Assembly (NCBI RefSeq): GCF_006874465.1
Contig: NZ_VIRL01000001.1
Span: 124,001 to 188,000, forward strand
DNA from: Microbispora bryophytorum
GTDB lineage: Bacteria; Actinomycetota; Actinomycetes; Streptosporangiales; Streptosporangiaceae
DNA: 64,000 bases
Direction: 5' to 3'
Positions 8,944 through 17,691 of the stretch are shown in pieces. The translations under genes were made by a program, and so were the position numbers. Within the stretch, counting starts at the first letter, position 1. Every line of letters starts with the position of its first letter. The notes under the pieces are model-generated. The model searched no databases, was not told the origin of the DNA, and saw nothing but the letters and a program-made list of their open reading frames with translations.

Positions 8944-9458
8944 GCGTGCGCCTCCGGCCGGTAGCGGTCCTCCAGCGTCTCGCCCGCGATCTTCTCCTGG
9001 AGCTTCATGATCCCGTGGAGCAGCGCCTCGGGGCGGGGCGGGCATCCGGGGACGTACACGTCCACCGGGATGATCTGGTCCACGCCCTTGGTGACGCAGT
9101 ACGAGTCCCAGTAGGGCCCGCCCGAGTTGGAGCAGGCGCCGAACGAGATGACGTACTTGGGGTCGGGCATCTGCTCGTACAGCCGCCGTACGGCGGGAGC
9201 CATCTTGTCGGTCACCGTGCCCGACACGATCATCAGGTCGGCCTGCCGGGGGCCGTTGGCGAACGGGATCACCCCGAAGCGGATGAAGTCGTGCCTGCTC
9301 ATCGACGTGGCGATGAACTCGATGGCGCAGCAGGCCAGGCCGAAGTTGAAGACCCACAGCGAGTAGCGCCGGCCCCAGTTCAACACGAACTTCATCGGCT
9401 TGGGCGCCAGCCGGGACACCGGCCCCACCGTGGGCATCGGGAGATCGTTCACGGGCAT
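8940..9458 (-). CDS. nuoB: NADH-quinone oxidoreductase subunit B
   Basis: The PSST subunit carrying cluster N2, the last iron-sulfur centre before quinone; 172 residues. The four cluster ligands are visible: the tandem pair C43-C44 ([10 protein letters not shown]), C109 ([10 protein letters not shown]) and C139 ([10 protein letters not shown]). Start ATG at 9458; the stop overlaps nuoC. Complete ligands indicate a functional N2 cluster and argue that this partial complex still delivers electrons to quinone. Confidence 0.98.
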   Translation of the reverse strand: MPVNDLPMPTVGPVSRLAPKPMKFVLNWGRRYSLWVFNFGLACCAIEFIATSMSRHDFIRFGVIPFANGPRQADLMIVSGTVTDKMAPAVRRLYEQMPDPKYVISFGACSNSGGPYWDSYCVTKGVDQIIPVDVYVPGCPPRPEALLHGIMKLQEKIAGETLEDRYRPEAHA

Positions 9459-9504
9459 GCGGTCACCGCCATGCCGTCCATTGTCCTCCCCCGAGCCGGT
9501 CGGG

Positions 9505-9876
9505 TCACGTCCAGCCCAGCACCCTCTTGCGCCAGGCGTACAGGATGCCGAGCGCGATGAACGCGAGGAAGACGAACATCTCCACCAGCGTCGTCATGCC
9601 GTACCCGGGGGTGGCGAAGACGGTGGCCCAGGGGAAGAGGAACACGGCGTCGACGGCGAAGACCACGTAGAGGTACGTGAAGACGTAGTAGCGGATCTGC
9701 GACTGCGCCCAGCCCTCGCCGACGGGGTCGACCCCGCACTCGTACGTCGTGAGCTTCTCGGGCGTCGGCCGGCTGGGACGTAACATGCGGTTCACGAACA
9801 ATCCGCCCGCGAAGATCGCTACGCCGACGAGGAAAAGGACGACGACCACGGCATATGAGCCGAAGTATCCACTCAT
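9505..9876 (-). CDS. nuoA: NADH-quinone oxidoreductase subunit A
   Basis: A small membrane subunit with three helices, 123 residues from the ATG at 9876, which has GGGAGG four bases upstream. An upstream in-frame start at 9918 lacks this. Family signatures are the [16 protein letters not shown] loop and the [25 protein letters not shown] segment. It is the first gene of the minus-strand operon and is separated from nuoB by 46 bp. Its promoter must lie in the 366-bp divergent gap shared with korA. Confidence 0.97.
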   Translation of the reverse strand: MSGYFGSYAVVVVLFLVGVAIFAGGLFVNRMLRPSRPTPEKLTTYECGVDPVGEGWAQSQIRYYVFTYLYVVFAVDAVFLFPWATVFATPGYGMTTLVEMFVFLAFIALGILYAWRKRVLGWT

Positions 9877-9956
9877 ACCGCCTCCCAGATCTCGAGAATA
9901 AACCCGGCGCGATCTCAAGGGCTGAACACCTGACGGTCACATCCGAGTCCCCCGCA

Positions 9957-9962
9957 TATAGT
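9957..9962 (+). promoter_or_regulatory. -10 element TATAGT before the leader-peptide ORF
   Basis: A near-consensus -10 hexamer ends eight bases before the GTG of the short ORF at 9971. That distance fits transcription starting at or next to the start codon, that is, a leaderless message. A convincing -35 at 17-18 bp was not found (CTGACG lies 21 bp upstream). Confidence 0.45.
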
Positions 9963-9970
9963 TGAGGATC

Positions 9971-10060
9971 GTGACCCGAATCAAGCTCGTCGCCCGCTTG
10001 CACCTGGACCTGTGCCGGCTCGCGTCAGGCCTGTGTCGCCCGGACGGTTCTCGAAGCTGA
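9971..10060 (+). CDS. short leader-peptide ORF upstream of korA
   Basis: 29 codons, GTG start, product beginning VTRIKLVARLHLDLCRLASG and ending LCRPDGSRS. The R-x-H-x-D-L-x-R-x-x-S-x-x-C pattern is the one seen in actinobacterial putative leader peptides that precede metabolic operons and are thought to act as cis-acting attenuators. Here both cysteines (TGC, TGT) and a cluster of Arg codons fall in the expected part. It ends 182 bp before korA; that interval is GC-rich, contains GCGCGGCC-type inverted segments and ends in a strong ribosome site. The rest of the 9877-10242 gap has no other gene. The match is by pattern recall, not by search. Confidence 0.6.
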   Translation: MTRIKLVARLHLDLCRLASGLCRPDGSRS

Positions 10061-10242
10061 CGGTGCGCCGCTCGCGCGGCCGAGGCACCAGCGGGAACGC
10101 GCCAGAGGCGCGGAAAGTCCCGGCAGAGCGCACCCCAAGTGCGCATCTGCGAAAAACCAGCGGACCCCGATGGATCTAGCATGGACATGACAACGTGCCA
10201 CCAGCAGGCAGGCCTGGGTGCGTCAAGGAGGACTGAGGAGCT

Positions 10243-12087
10243 GTGACCAAGCAGGTTCAGCAACTCGACCGCGTGATCATCCGGTTCGCGGGTGACTCCG
10301 GCGACGGAATGCAGCTCACCGGTGATCGGTTCACTGCGGAGACGGCCCAGTTCGGCAACGACCTGTCGACGCTCCCCAACTTCCCGGCGGAGATCCGCGC
10401 TCCGGCCGGCACCCTCCCCGGGGTGTCGAGCTTCCAGTTGCACTTCGCCGACCACGACATCCTGACCCCCGGCGACGCGCCCAACGTGCTCGTCGCCATG
10501 AATCCCGCCGCGTTGAAGGCGAACCTCGGGGACCTTCCCAGGGGCGCCGACATCATCGCGAACATCGACGAGTTCACGAAGCGCAACCTCTCCAAGGTGG
10601 GCTACGACGGCAACCCGCTGGAGGACGACTCGCTGGCCGAGTGGCGTCTGCACGCGGTGCCGCTGACCTCGCTGACGGTCAAGGCGCTCGAGGGCTACGA
10701 CATCTCCAAGAAGGACGCCGAGCGGGCGAAGAACATGTTCGCGCTCGGGCTGCTGTCCTGGCTGTACCACCGGCCGACCGAGGGGACGGTCCAGTTCCTG
10801 GAGGCCAAGTTCGCCAAGAAGCCGGAGATCGCCAAGGCGAACATCGCGGCCTTCCAGGCGGGCTGGAACTACGGCGAGACGACCGAGTCCTTCTCGGTCT
10901 CCTACGAGATCAAGCCGGCCACGCTCCGTCCGGGCACCTACCGGAACATCTCCGGCAACCAGGCCCTGGCGTACGGGCTGATCGCGGCGTCGGTGCAGTC
11001 GAAGCTGCCGCTGTTCCTCGGGTCCTACCCGATCACCCCGGCCTCCGACATCCTGCACGAGCTGTCCAAGCACAAGCGGTTCGGGATCCGGACGTTCCAG
11101 GCCGAGGACGAGATCGCCGGCGTCGGCGCCGCGCTGGGCGCCGCCTTCGGCGGGTCGCTCGGCGTGACCACGACCTCCGGCCCGGGCGTCGCGCTCAAGG
11201 CCGAGACCGTGGGCCTCGCGGTGACCACGGAGCTTCCGCTGATCGTCGTGGACGTGCAGCGGGCCGGGCCCTCGACCGGCATGCCGACCAAGACCGAGCA
11301 GACCGACCTGCTGATGGCCATGTACGGCCGCAACGGCGAGTCGCCGGTGCCGGTGCTGGCGGCGGCCACGCCGTCGGACTGCTTCACCATGGCGATCGAG
11401 GCGGCACGGATCGCGCTCAAGTACCGCACGCCGGTCATGCTGCTGTCGGACGGCTACCTGGCCAACGGCTCGGAGCCGTGGCGCATCCCGGAGATCGACG
11501 AGCTGCCGGACATCTCGGTGCTGTACACCACCGAGCCCAACGGCGACGACGGCACGTACCTGCCTTATCTCCGTGACCCGGAGACGCTGGCCCGCCCGTG
11601 GGCGGTGCCGGGCACGGCGGGCCTGGAGCACCGGATCGGCGGCATCGAGAAGGCCGACGGCACCGGCAACATCTCCTACGACCCCGACAACCACGACAAG
11701 ATGGTGCGGCTGCGCCAGGCCAAGATCGACGGCATCGACGTGCCCGATCTGACGGTCGAGGACCCGGACGGCGACGCCCGGGTGCTCGTGCTCGGCTGGG
11801 GCTCGACGTTCGGGCCGATCGCGGCGGCGGCCCGCCGCGTGCGCGCGGCCGGGCACAAGGTGGCCCAGGCGCACCTGCGGCACCTCAACCCGCTGCCCGC
11901 CAACACCGGCGAGGTGCTGCGTTCCTACGACAAGGTGCTGCTGCCCGAGATCAACCTCGGCCAGCTCGCCATGCTGCTGCGGGCCCGCTTCCTCGTCGAC
12001 GTGATCAGCTACAACCGGGTGCGCGGGCTCCCGTTCAAGGCCGCCGAACTCGCCGCCGTCATTCAGGATGTGATCGAAAGTGACTGA
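10243..12087 (+). CDS. korA: 2-oxoglutarate:ferredoxin oxidoreductase, fused gamma-alpha subunit
   Basis: 614 residues from a GTG at 10243 preceded by GGAGGACTGAGGAG. The N-terminal ~190 residues are the gamma domain (IIRFAGDSGDGMQLTGDRF). The rest is the alpha domain with the pyrimidine-binding part (LFLGSYPITPASDILHEL, FQAEDEIAGVGAALGAAFGG, VTTTSGPGVALKAE) and a C-terminal transketolase-like domain (DGDARVLVLGWGSTFGP). With KorB it oxidatively decarboxylates 2-oxoglutarate with CoA and reduces ferredoxin, a CoA-dependent bypass of 2-oxoglutarate dehydrogenase. In mycobacteria the pair has this role. The neighbouring ferredoxin-type complex I genes suggest where the electrons go (inference). 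Confidence 0.95.
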   Translation: MTKQVQQLDRVIIRFAGDSGDGMQLTGDRFTAETAQFGNDLSTLPNFPAEIRAPAGTLPGVSSFQLHFADHDILTPGDAPNVLVAMNPAALKANLGDLPRGADIIANIDEFTKRNLSKVGYDGNPLEDDSLAEWRLHAVPLTSLTVKALEGYDISKKDAERAKNMFALGLLSWLYHRPTEGTVQFLEAKFAKKPEIAKANIAAFQAGWNYGETTESFSVSYEIKPATLRPGTYRNISGNQALAYGLIAASVQSKLPLFLGSYPITPASDILHELSKHKRFGIRTFQAEDEIAGVGAALGAAFGGSLGVTTTSGPGVALKAETVGLAVTTELPLIVVDVQRAGPSTGMPTKTEQTDLLMAMYGRNGESPVPVLAAATPSDCFTMAIEAARIALKYRTPVMLLSDGYLANGSEPWRIPEIDELPDISVLYTTEPNGDDGTYLPYLRDPETLARPWAVPGTAGLEHRIGGIEKADGTGNISYDPDNHDKMVRLRQAKIDGIDVPDLTVEDPDGDARVLVLGWGSTFGPIAAAARRVRAAGHKVAQAHLRHLNPLPANTGEVLRSYDKVLLPEINLGQLAMLLRARFLVDVISYNRVRGLPFKAAELAAVIQDVIESD

Positions 12088-13138
12088 CACCCTCAATGGC
12101 AAGGGCTTGGCCCTGATCCCCCGCACGGACGCCAAGCAGACGCTGAAGGACTTCAAGTCCGACCAGGAGGTGCGCTGGTGCCCGGGCTGCGGTGACTACG
12201 CGATCCTGGCGGCGGTGCAGAGCTTCCTGCCGGAGCTGGGGCTCAAGCGCGAGAACATCGTGTTCGTCTCCGGCATCGGCTGCTCCTCGCGGTTCCCGTA
12301 CTACCTCAACACCTACGGCTTCCACTCGATCCACGGGCGGGCGCCGGCCATCGCGACGGGCCTGGCCGCCTCCCGGCCGGACCTGTCGGTGTGGGTCATC
12401 ACCGGCGACGGCGACGCCCTGTCGATCGGCGGCAACCACCTGATCCACGCGCTGCGCCGCAACGTCAACCTGAACATCCTGCTGTTCAACAACAGGATCT
12501 ACGGCCTGACCAAGGGGCAGTACTCCCCCACGAGCGAGATCGGCAAGATCACCAAGTCGACGCCGATGGGCTCGCTGGACAAGCCGTTCAACCCGATCTC
12601 GCTGGCGCTCGGCGCGGAGGCCGGGTTCGTCGCCCGGACCATCGACAGCGACCGCAAGCACCTGCAGGGCGTGCTGCGCCAGGCCGCGGAGCACCGGGGC
12701 ACCTCGCTGGTGGAGATCTACCAGAACTGCAACATCTTCAACGACGGCGCCTTCGACACGCTGAAGGACCCGGGCGTCCGCGACGAGATCACCATGCGGC
12801 TCGAACACGGGCGGCCGATCGTCTTCGGCACCGGCGACAACGAGCGCGCCGTACGGCTGTCGCCCACGGGCGGCGTCGAGGTCGTGCGCCGTGCCGAGGT
12901 CTCCGACGCGGAGATCCTCGTGCACGACGCCCACAACCCCGACCCGTCGCTGGCGTTCGCGCTGTCGCGGCTGGACGAGCCGGCGTTCGAGCACGTGCCG
13001 ATCGGCGTCTTCCGCTCGATCGACCGGCCCTCCTACGACCAGCTCCTCAACGAGCAGGTTCAGGCGGCCACGGCCGGCACGGGCATGGGCAGCCTCGCCG
13101 ACCTGCTCCACGGCGGGGACACCTGGTCCATCGGCTGA
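12080..13138 (+). CDS. korB: 2-oxoglutarate:ferredoxin oxidoreductase, beta subunit
   Basis: 352 residues; the GTG at 12080 overlaps the korA stop by eight bases. It is the thiamine diphosphate and [4Fe-4S] subunit. The cluster-binding WCPGCGDYAIL lies near the N-terminus, and the ThDP/Mg motif is GDGDALSIGGNHLIHA continuing to NLNILLFNNRIYGLTKGQ. Later residues (EIYQNCNIFND) complete the family pattern. The gene ends 12 bases before a strong terminator, so korAB is a two-gene operon behind the leader peptide. Confidence 0.95.
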   Translation: MTDTLNGKGLALIPRTDAKQTLKDFKSDQEVRWCPGCGDYAILAAVQSFLPELGLKRENIVFVSGIGCSSRFPYYLNTYGFHSIHGRAPAIATGLAASRPDLSVWVITGDGDALSIGGNHLIHALRRNVNLNILLFNNRIYGLTKGQYSPTSEIGKITKSTPMGSLDKPFNPISLALGAEAGFVARTIDSDRKHLQGVLRQAAEHRGTSLVEIYQNCNIFNDGAFDTLKDPGVRDEITMRLEHGRPIVFGTGDNERAVRLSPTGGVEVVRRAEVSDAEILVHDAHNPDPSLAFALSRLDEPAFEHVPIGVFRSIDRPSYDQLLNEQVQAATAGTGMGSLADLLHGGDTWSIG

Positions 13139-13150
13139 GCACACCACCTG

Positions 13151-13180
13151 AAAGGGACCCGTCTTCGGACGGGTCCCTTT
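13151..13180 (+). terminator. intrinsic terminator of korAB
   Basis: A perfect 13-bp inverted repeat (AAAGGGACCCGTC and its complement) closed by a TTCG tetraloop, with the stem ending in TTT and followed by CGTATT, 12 bases after the korB stop. Confidence 0.92.
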
Positions 13181-13282
13181 CGTATTAGCGGCCCCGAACA
13201 TTGTTCTCACCGTCAACCATGGTCGCGGCCGGCCCGTCTCCCTTGCCGGAACGCAGCATGATCCAGCACGTGAGGAGAGCCC

Positions 13283-14251
13283 ATGGCCCAGCCCCCTTCC
13301 TCCGGACCGCCGTCACCGGCACGGCCGGAACAACCACCGTGGGTGGGAAGGAAGGTCGTGGTCACAGGAGCGTCGGGATTCATCGGGAGCCGTCTCTCCC
13401 TTCGGCTGGACGGCATGGGCGCCGAGGTGCACGCCGTCAGCAGAAACCCTGTTCACCGGCAGGCATCAGGCCTGTCCGAACGGGCGATCTGGCACGCGGC
13501 CGACCTTCGCGACCGGGAGACGGCCGAGGCGTTGCTCCAGAAGATCAACCCGGACGTCGTCTTCCATCTGGCCGGCGAGGTCGACGGAGCGAGGGAGGCC
13601 GGCCTCGTACTGCCCACGCTGGAGAGCAATCTCCTGAGCACGGTGAACCTGCTGAACCACGCCGCGGCCCTCCCCGGGGTCCGGGTGATCCTCTGTGGCT
13701 CCAGCGAGGAACCTCGGCCTGCGAACGAGCAGTCGCCGCCTCCGTCGCCGTACGCCATGGCCAAGTGGGCGGCCACCGGCTACGCGCAGATGTTCAGCCG
13801 ATTGTGGGGCGTCCCCGTCACCGTGCTGCGGCCGACCATGGTCTACGGTCCGGGCCAGCGGGACGCCCGGAAGCTGGTGCCGTACCTGGCGCTGTCTCTG
13901 CTGCGCGGCGAGGAGCCGCGTCTCACCAGTGGGAGCAAGCGGGCCGACTGGGTCTACGTGGACGACGTGGTCGACGCGCTCGTCCTGGCCGGGGGGACCG
14001 ACAGGGCCGCCGGGCAGGTGCTGGACGTCGGCACGGGGGTTCTCACCTCCGTCAGGGAGACCGTGGAGTTGCTCTTCCGCATCTCCGGCACCTCACTCCG
14101 GCCGCGGTTCGGCGTGGTCGCCGACCGCCCCCTGGACATGGCCCAGACCGCCGACGTCGGACCCGCTGCCGAAGTCCTCGGCTGGCGGGCCGTCGTCGGC
14201 CTGGAAGAAGGGCTGCGACGGACGCTGGCCTGGTATGCCGAGCGCAGGTAA
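13283..14251 (+). CDS. NAD-dependent epimerase/dehydratase (extended SDR)
   Basis: 322 residues from the ATG at 13283 with GGAG upstream. The Rossmann motif VVVTGASGFIGSRL follows a 20-residue proline-rich leader. The catalytic YxxxK is PYAMAKWAATGY and the Ser is in ILCGSSEEP. The segment VLRPTMVYGPGQRDARKLVP is typical of NDP-sugar-modifying extended SDRs. It opens the plus-strand block of the polysaccharide locus, next to an oxygenase and a methyltransferase. The exact sugar substrate cannot be told from sequence. Confidence 0.85.
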   Translation: MAQPPSSGPPSPARPEQPPWVGRKVVVTGASGFIGSRLSLRLDGMGAEVHAVSRNPVHRQASGLSERAIWHAADLRDRETAEALLQKINPDVVFHLAGEVDGAREAGLVLPTLESNLLSTVNLLNHAAALPGVRVILCGSSEEPRPANEQSPPPSPYAMAKWAATGYAQMFSRLWGVPVTVLRPTMVYGPGQRDARKLVPYLALSLLRGEEPRLTSGSKRADWVYVDDVVDALVLAGGTDRAAGQVLDVGTGVLTSVRETVELLFRISGTSLRPRFGVVADRPLDMAQTADVGPAAEVLGWRAVVGLEEGLRRTLAWYAERR

Positions 14252-14282
14252 CAGAAGACTCCAGAAAGGCGATAGCCGTACC

Positions 14283-15164
14283 GTGACCGTTATCTTCTCA
14301 GGTCCCCTTCTGACGGACGAAGAGCGCCGTACACGCCTTTACGGGGGGCAGGTCTTCCTGTATCCGGCCCGTCCCGAATCCCTGGCACTGATCGAGTTCG
14401 CGCGGGAGCTGATCGGTGCCGCATTCCGCGGCCTGGACCCGGAGACAGCGCAGTACGAGCTGCCCGTGGAGAAGTTCGCCGCGATCCTCGCCGAGCTCAA
14501 GCCGAAGTTCATCCATCACCCGCGCTCGAAGGAACTGCTGCGGGCGCTGCTGCTCTCCTTCGGCTGCGACGCCGACCGGACGTATTTCGATGTCCCGAGG
14601 ATGCGATCGTCCACGTCCGACTACTACCTCACCACAGGCATCGCCTACGCGTTCCACCCCCACCGGGACACCTGGTATTCGGCGCCTCTGAGCCAGATCA
14701 ACTGGTGGATCCCGATCTATGAGGTCGTGCCGGAGAACGTGATGACGTTCCATCCGCGGTATTGGAGCGCTCCGGTCAAGAACGGCTCCGCCGGCTACGA
14801 CTACTACGAGTGGAACCGGACCAGCCGCTTCAACGCCGCACAGCACATCGGCACCGACACCCGGGAGCAGCCCAAGCCCGAGGAGCCGGTCGAGCTGGAC
14901 CCCCGGGTGACCGTCGTGCCCGAGCCGGGCGGTGTGATGATCTTCTCCGGCAACCAGCTCCACTCGTCGGTGCCGAACACCTCGGGCAAGACCCGCTTCA
15001 GCATCGACTTCCGTACGGTCAACGTGGACGACGTCATCGCGCGACGCGAGGCGCCCAACGTCGACTGCGCGTGCACCGGCACCACACTCCGCGACTTCCT
15101 GCGCGTCTCCGATCAGGAGCGGATGCCGGAGGACGTCGCGCTGGCGTACGAGGGCAAGGGCTGA
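14283..15164 (+). CDS. Fe(II)/2-oxoglutarate-dependent oxygenase, phytanoyl-CoA dioxygenase-like
   Basis: 293 residues from a GTG at 14283. The double-stranded beta-helix metal site is visible as H-x-D in YAFHPHRDTWYS, a distal histidine in FSGNQLHSSVPN, and an arginine in KTRFSIDFRTV that would bind 2-oxoglutarate. This pattern suits the phytanoyl-CoA dioxygenase-like branch that hydroxylates small molecules or sugars. It lies 31 bp after an SDR gene and 67 bp before a methyltransferase gene, suggesting a joint modification of a sugar or lipid precursor of the polysaccharide. The substrate is unknown. Confidence 0.75.
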   Translation: MTVIFSGPLLTDEERRTRLYGGQVFLYPARPESLALIEFARELIGAAFRGLDPETAQYELPVEKFAAILAELKPKFIHHPRSKELLRALLLSFGCDADRTYFDVPRMRSSTSDYYLTTGIAYAFHPHRDTWYSAPLSQINWWIPIYEVVPENVMTFHPRYWSAPVKNGSAGYDYYEWNRTSRFNAAQHIGTDTREQPKPEEPVELDPRVTVVPEPGGVMIFSGNQLHSSVPNTSGKTRFSIDFRTVNVDDVIARREAPNVDCACTGTTLRDFLRVSDQERMPEDVALAYEGKG

Positions 15165-15231
15165 TGACCGTTCCGGCATCGGACCGTTTCCGCACGCCCC
15201 GAGGAGCCCCCGCATCAGAGAGGCCCCGCCC

Positions 15232-15891
15232 ATGAGCCGTCTGAACGCCCTGCGCAACCGCTTCGTCGACGCTCCCGACTCACTGGGCGCGAAGGCCCGG
15301 GCGCGGCGGTGGAGCTGGTTCGCCGAGTGCTTTCCGGACCTCGACCGGATGAACGTGATCGACCTCGGGGGGACGGCCGGGGCCTGGCTCCGGGCCCCGG
15401 TCAGACCCGCCCACGTGCACATCGTCAACCTGGAGAAGCCGCCGCCGGACCTGCCGTCCTGGGTGCGCGCCGACGTCGCGGACGCCTGCGACCTGCCGGC
15501 CGCGATCCGGAGCAGCACCTACGACCTGGTCTTCTCCAACGCGGTGATCGAGCATGTGGGCGGTCACCAGCGCCGGCAGATCTTCGCCGACACCGTGAAC
15601 TCCCTGGCCGACCGGCACTGGGTGCAGACGCCCTACCGCTACTTCCCGGTCGAGCCGCATTTCCTGTTCCCCGGCTTCCAGTTCCTCCCGTTGACGGCCC
15701 GTACGGAGATCCTCCGCCGCTGGCCGCTCATCCACACGCCGACCTCCGACCGGGAGGCCGCGCGGCGCATCGTGATGGACGTCGAACTGCTCAGCGTGAC
15801 GGAGATGCGGCATTACTTCCCCGGCTCGCGGATCCGGTTCGAACGGCTGGCCGGCCTGGTGAAGTCGGTGATCGCCTACAAGCGCGCCTGA
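15232..15891 (+). CDS. class I SAM-dependent methyltransferase
   Basis: 219 residues. The SAM-binding loop is NVIDLGGTAGAWL, an acidic strand follows (HIVNLEKPPPDLP), and the post-II motif is SSTYDLVFSNAVIEHVGGH. The FSNAVIEHV sequence is typical of methyltransferases found in surface-polysaccharide clusters. It is the last gene before a bidirectional hairpin and probably shares a transcript with the two preceding genes. The methyl acceptor is not identified. Confidence 0.8.
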   Translation: MSRLNALRNRFVDAPDSLGAKARARRWSWFAECFPDLDRMNVIDLGGTAGAWLRAPVRPAHVHIVNLEKPPPDLPSWVRADVADACDLPAAIRSSTYDLVFSNAVIEHVGGHQRRQIFADTVNSLADRHWVQTPYRYFPVEPHFLFPGFQFLPLTARTEILRRWPLIHTPTSDREAARRIVMDVELLSVTEMRHYFPGSRIRFERLAGLVKSVIAYKRA

Positions 15892-15897
15892 CGCCGG

Positions 15898-15934
15898 ACG
15901 AGCGGCCGGCCCCCGCGAGGGCCCGGCCGCTCGT
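15898..15934. terminator. bidirectional hairpin terminator
   Basis: A 12-bp perfect stem ACGAGCGGCCGG (15898-15909) paired with 15923-15934, plus a few extra inner pairs, lies between two convergent genes. No U-tract is present, as is common in high-GC actinomycetes. Confidence 0.75.
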
Positions 15935-15939
15935 CGTCG

Positions 15940-17514
15940 TCACGACTTGCCGGGGTCCACGGCCCCGCCGTCCTCCCAGGTGTTGCCCCGCCAGACGTTG
16001 CCGGAGCCCTCGTGGTCCCAGTAGGCCACCGGGCCGGCGTACCCTCCCTTGGGCCAGACCTGGCGGCTGAAGACGTTGTCGATGACCTTGACGTTCGACG
16101 AGGTGCCCTTGGTGCCCGCCCCTGCGTACAACGCCCATCCGCCGCCCGCCAGCAGGTTGCCCTCCACCGTCACGTCGCGGATCACCCCGAAGTCCTGGAA
16201 CAACGCGATGGCGCCGGTCTGGTCGAGCGTGTTGATGACCGTGTTGTGGCGGATGATCAGCTGTGTGCCCTTGGCCGGCGCACTTGTGCTCATGATCATG
16301 TCCGTGTGGTCGCCCGAGTAGTACTTGGGGTCGTGGAGGTAGGAGTCCTCCACCACCCCCTGCTCGGTGCAGATGCCGTTCGAGATCGTGTGGATGTCCA
16401 CGCGCCGGATTGTGATCATCCTGCCCTGGTTGAGGATGCCGAACTGGGTGCGCGCCTTGCCGTTGCCGAAGACCTCGACGTCCTCGACCGTCAGCCCCGA
16501 GTGGCCCTCACGCTGGAGGATCCCCCAGTAGTCCCGCTGCCCGCGGACCCGCGTGTTGCGGATGGTCACGTTGTCCGCGTCCACCGTTATGTCGCCGTAG
16601 ACATCCAGACCGTCGATGACGGTGCCGTCCTTCGTGATGACGAGCGAGTCGGATCTCTTGAGCGTGACACCCGCGGGGACGCCCGTGTTGCCCGGGCCCG
16701 GCATGTCGCCCGTACGCGGCGGCGTCGTCGCGTTCGAGGGTGTCGGGTCCGAGGGTGTCGGGTCCGAGGGTGTCGGGTCCGAGGGTGTCGGGGAAGGACG
16801 GGCGGACGCGGACCTCGACGGCGTCGGCGAGGGCCGGTCGGGGGACGGTGTGCGCGACGGGGTGCGCGACGGACTGTGTGCCGGACTGGGCGACGGGCTG
16901 TGGCCCGCGCTACGCGAGGGCGTCATGCCGGGCGAGGGACTCCCGCTGCGCGAAGGAGTCGCACTGTGCGAAGGGACGGCGCCGGGAGAGGGACTGCGCG
17001 TGGGACGCGCTGTTGGCCGGAGGGTCGGCCGGAGGGTCGGCCAGAAGGTCGGGCGAGTCGTCGGGCGGAGGGTCGGACGAAGGGTCGGCGACGCGTCCGG
17101 CGGGGGGCCGGCCGGGATGCCCGGACGTGGGGAGGCCGACGGTCTCGCCGTCCAGGACGCTTTCGGAGCGGGCCGCGCGGTGGGCCGGTGTCCTCGCCGC
17201 GGCGGCAGGGTGGTCCACCAGGTGACCGCCGGATACGGCTTCCGGCTCCGCCGGCCCGTGGGCGCCGGCGTCGCCCCTTTGCGGCCGCGGCGCGAGGAGG
17301 GCGAGGCCCTGACCGCCTCGGCGCCGGCCGCCTGCGGTTTCGCCCGTGCGTCCTGCTTCTCTCCGTCTCGCGTCCCGGCGCCCGCGAGCTCGACCGTCCC
17401 GTCGGACGCGTCCTGGCCGACGGCGCCACATCCTCCGCCGGTGAGGACGACCAGGGCGGACAGACCCGCCACGACCAGCAGCCCGCTTTTCCGGGTGTCC
17501 TTATATATCCGCAC
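15940..17514 (-). CDS. secreted beta-helix lipoprotein with long Pro/Ser/Thr-rich linker
   Basis: 524 residues from a GTG at 17514 with GGAAGGAG seven bases upstream. The N-terminus is a lipoprotein signal ending in LTGGGC. Residues ~30-260 are low-complexity: first basic and Ala-rich, then T-L-R-P and P-T-x-R repeats, then SPSP and a perfect S-D-P-T-P repeat, consistent with a wall-spanning extended linker. Residues ~265-524 form a right-handed parallel beta-helix (GTVIDGLDVYGDITV, VTIRNTRVRG, LTVEDVEVFGNG, IRRVDIHTISNGI). Such domains often bind or cleave polysaccharides. A paralogue with the same core is the next gene. A surface role in processing or anchoring the polysaccharide is inferred. 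Confidence 0.75.
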   Translation of the reverse strand: MRIYKDTRKSGLLVVAGLSALVVLTGGGCGAVGQDASDGTVELAGAGTRDGEKQDARAKPQAAGAEAVRASPSSRRGRKGATPAPTGRRSRKPYPAVTWWTTLPPRRGHRPTARPAPKASWTARPSASPRPGIPAGPPPDASPTLRPTLRPTTRPTFWPTLRPTLRPTARPTRSPSPGAVPSHSATPSRSGSPSPGMTPSRSAGHSPSPSPAHSPSRTPSRTPSPDRPSPTPSRSASARPSPTPSDPTPSDPTPSDPTPSNATTPPRTGDMPGPGNTGVPAGVTLKRSDSLVITKDGTVIDGLDVYGDITVDADNVTIRNTRVRGQRDYWGILQREGHSGLTVEDVEVFGNGKARTQFGILNQGRMITIRRVDIHTISNGICTEQGVVEDSYLHDPKYYSGDHTDMIMSTSAPAKGTQLIIRHNTVINTLDQTGAIALFQDFGVIRDVTVEGNLLAGGGWALYAGAGTKGTSSNVKVIDNVFSRQVWPKGGYAGPVAYWDHEGSGNVWRGNTWEDGGAVDPGKS

Positions 17515-17691
17515 AGTCGACTCCTTCCGGATAACGGTTATGCCGACTGTCCGCCTCTATAGGGGAGGCTCACCGGGAGGGTAGCCACACCCGACACACA
17601 ATGTGGGCCGTTTTCGCAAAAGGAACCATTTTCAGCGTAATCTACATGCGTCCCAATCTGCGTATAAACCGCATTCAGGCGACAAAGGGCG

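Noticed and set aside
9937-12156. 739-codon minus-strand open frame opposite korA
   Set aside because: korA is unmistakable on the plus strand; the antisense frame is a GC-bias artefact rich in Arg, Gly, Val and Asp.
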